Shown: positions 5,327 through 5,441 of the stretch, in pieces | Layout of the letters: each line of letters starts with the position of its first letter | Numbering within the stretch: the first letter of the stretch is position 1 | Assembly: GCA_028292345.1 (NCBI GenBank) | Contig: JAQGMN010000304.1 | Coordinates: forward strand, 1 to 5,441 | Direction of reading: 5' to 3' | Origin: Polaromonas sp. | Lineage (GTDB): Bacteria > Pseudomonadota > Gammaproteobacteria > Burkholderiales > Burkholderiaceae_C | Length of the DNA: 5,441 nt | Position numbers and translations under genes: made by a program | Notes under the pieces: model-generated | Databases searched by the model: none | What the model saw: only the letters and a program-made list of their open reading frames with translations | What the model was told of the DNA's origin: nothing

Positions 5327-5441
5327 ATGAAGAACACACGCCGCCTAGACACGCGACTGGGCACGCCACTGAGCAAGGTACTGAGCGCGGGTGTGCTGGC
5401 GTTCTGCGCCTTCGGTGCCGCCCGCGCCGACATTACGATCG
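5327..5441 (+). CDS. exported protein, probable ABC-transporter substrate-binding protein (5' part only)
   Basis: Only the first 38 residues are visible; the gene runs off the right edge. They form a Sec-type signal peptide: basic residues spread through positions 2-17 (K2, R5, R6, R10, K17), a hydrophobic core VLSAGVLAFCAFGAA (18-32), and ARA before a probable cleavage site between A34 and D35. The mature start DITI resembles periplasmic branched-chain-amino-acid-type (HAAT/LivK) solute-binding proteins of Burkholderiales, which often sit in aromatic-acid operons and bind aromatic substrates. A strong Shine-Dalgarno, AGGAG at 5317-5321, lies five bases before the ATG. It follows the SDR by 43 nt on the same strand, so it is probably co-transcribed and serves substrate uptake. 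Export is well supported; the transporter identity rests on a few residues plus context. The cysteine at 27 is not in a lipobox. Confidence 0.65.
   Translation, partial: MKNTRRLDTRLGTPLSKVLSAGVLAFCAFGAARADITI

Noticed and set aside
4501..5433. A 310-codon minus-strand open frame antisense to the SDR
   Set aside because: It is a His/Arg/Ala-rich translation without a domain; the plus strand has the complete SDR motif set and a Shine-Dalgarno.

Overview
The window is a GC-rich bacterial segment with high-GC codon use throughout its genes. Gene content and protein style suggest a betaproteobacterium of the Burkholderiales, most likely Comamonadaceae (Polaromonas, Variovorax or Rhodoferax type). 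This is a judgement from sequence style and recalled family members; no search was run.

Layout: (1) 1-351, the 3' end of a PfkB-family sugar kinase, ribokinase-like, cut by the window edge. (2) 384-605, minus strand, a small YdcH/DUF465 coiled-coil protein convergent with the kinase. (3) 753-1628, minus strand, a metal-dependent amidohydrolase (Amidohydro_2 family). (4) A 138-bp divergent intergenic region with an A/T-rich sigma70-like promoter whose -35/-10 spacer is almost filled by a perfect palindrome. (5) A plus-strand gene series starting at 1767: a crotonase (enoyl-CoA hydratase type), a feruloyl-CoA synthase, a short-chain dehydrogenase of the 3-hydroxyacyl-CoA type, and the signal-peptide end of an exported protein, probably an ABC-transporter solute-binding protein cut by the right edge. 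Gaps between these genes are 69, 25 and 43 nt, so they probably form one operon.

The catabolic genes read as a pathway for hydroxycinnamates such as ferulate and p-coumarate. The synthase makes the CoA thioester, the crotonase hydrates the side-chain double bond, and the SDR oxidises the 3-hydroxyacyl-CoA to the 3-oxoacyl-CoA. The divergent amidohydrolase may then cleave the aryl-3-oxoacyl-CoA hydrolytically to the aromatic acid (vanillate or 4-hydroxybenzoate) and acetyl-CoA. That would be a beta-oxidation-like route without thiolase, as described for the cou genes of Rhodococcus jostii RHA1. The crotonase keeps both catalytic glutamates of true hydratases, which favours this route over direct retro-aldol release of an aldehyde. 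The exported protein would supply substrate uptake. The palindrome over the promoter is the kind of site bound by MarR-type regulators (FerC, CouR, HcaR) that respond to hydroxycinnamoyl-CoA, but no regulator gene lies in the window.

The kinase and YdcH genes look unrelated to the pathway and mark the edge of the catabolic cluster. I see no rRNA, tRNA, CRISPR array, insertion sequence or prophage gene, and no stretch over 300 bases without a gene.
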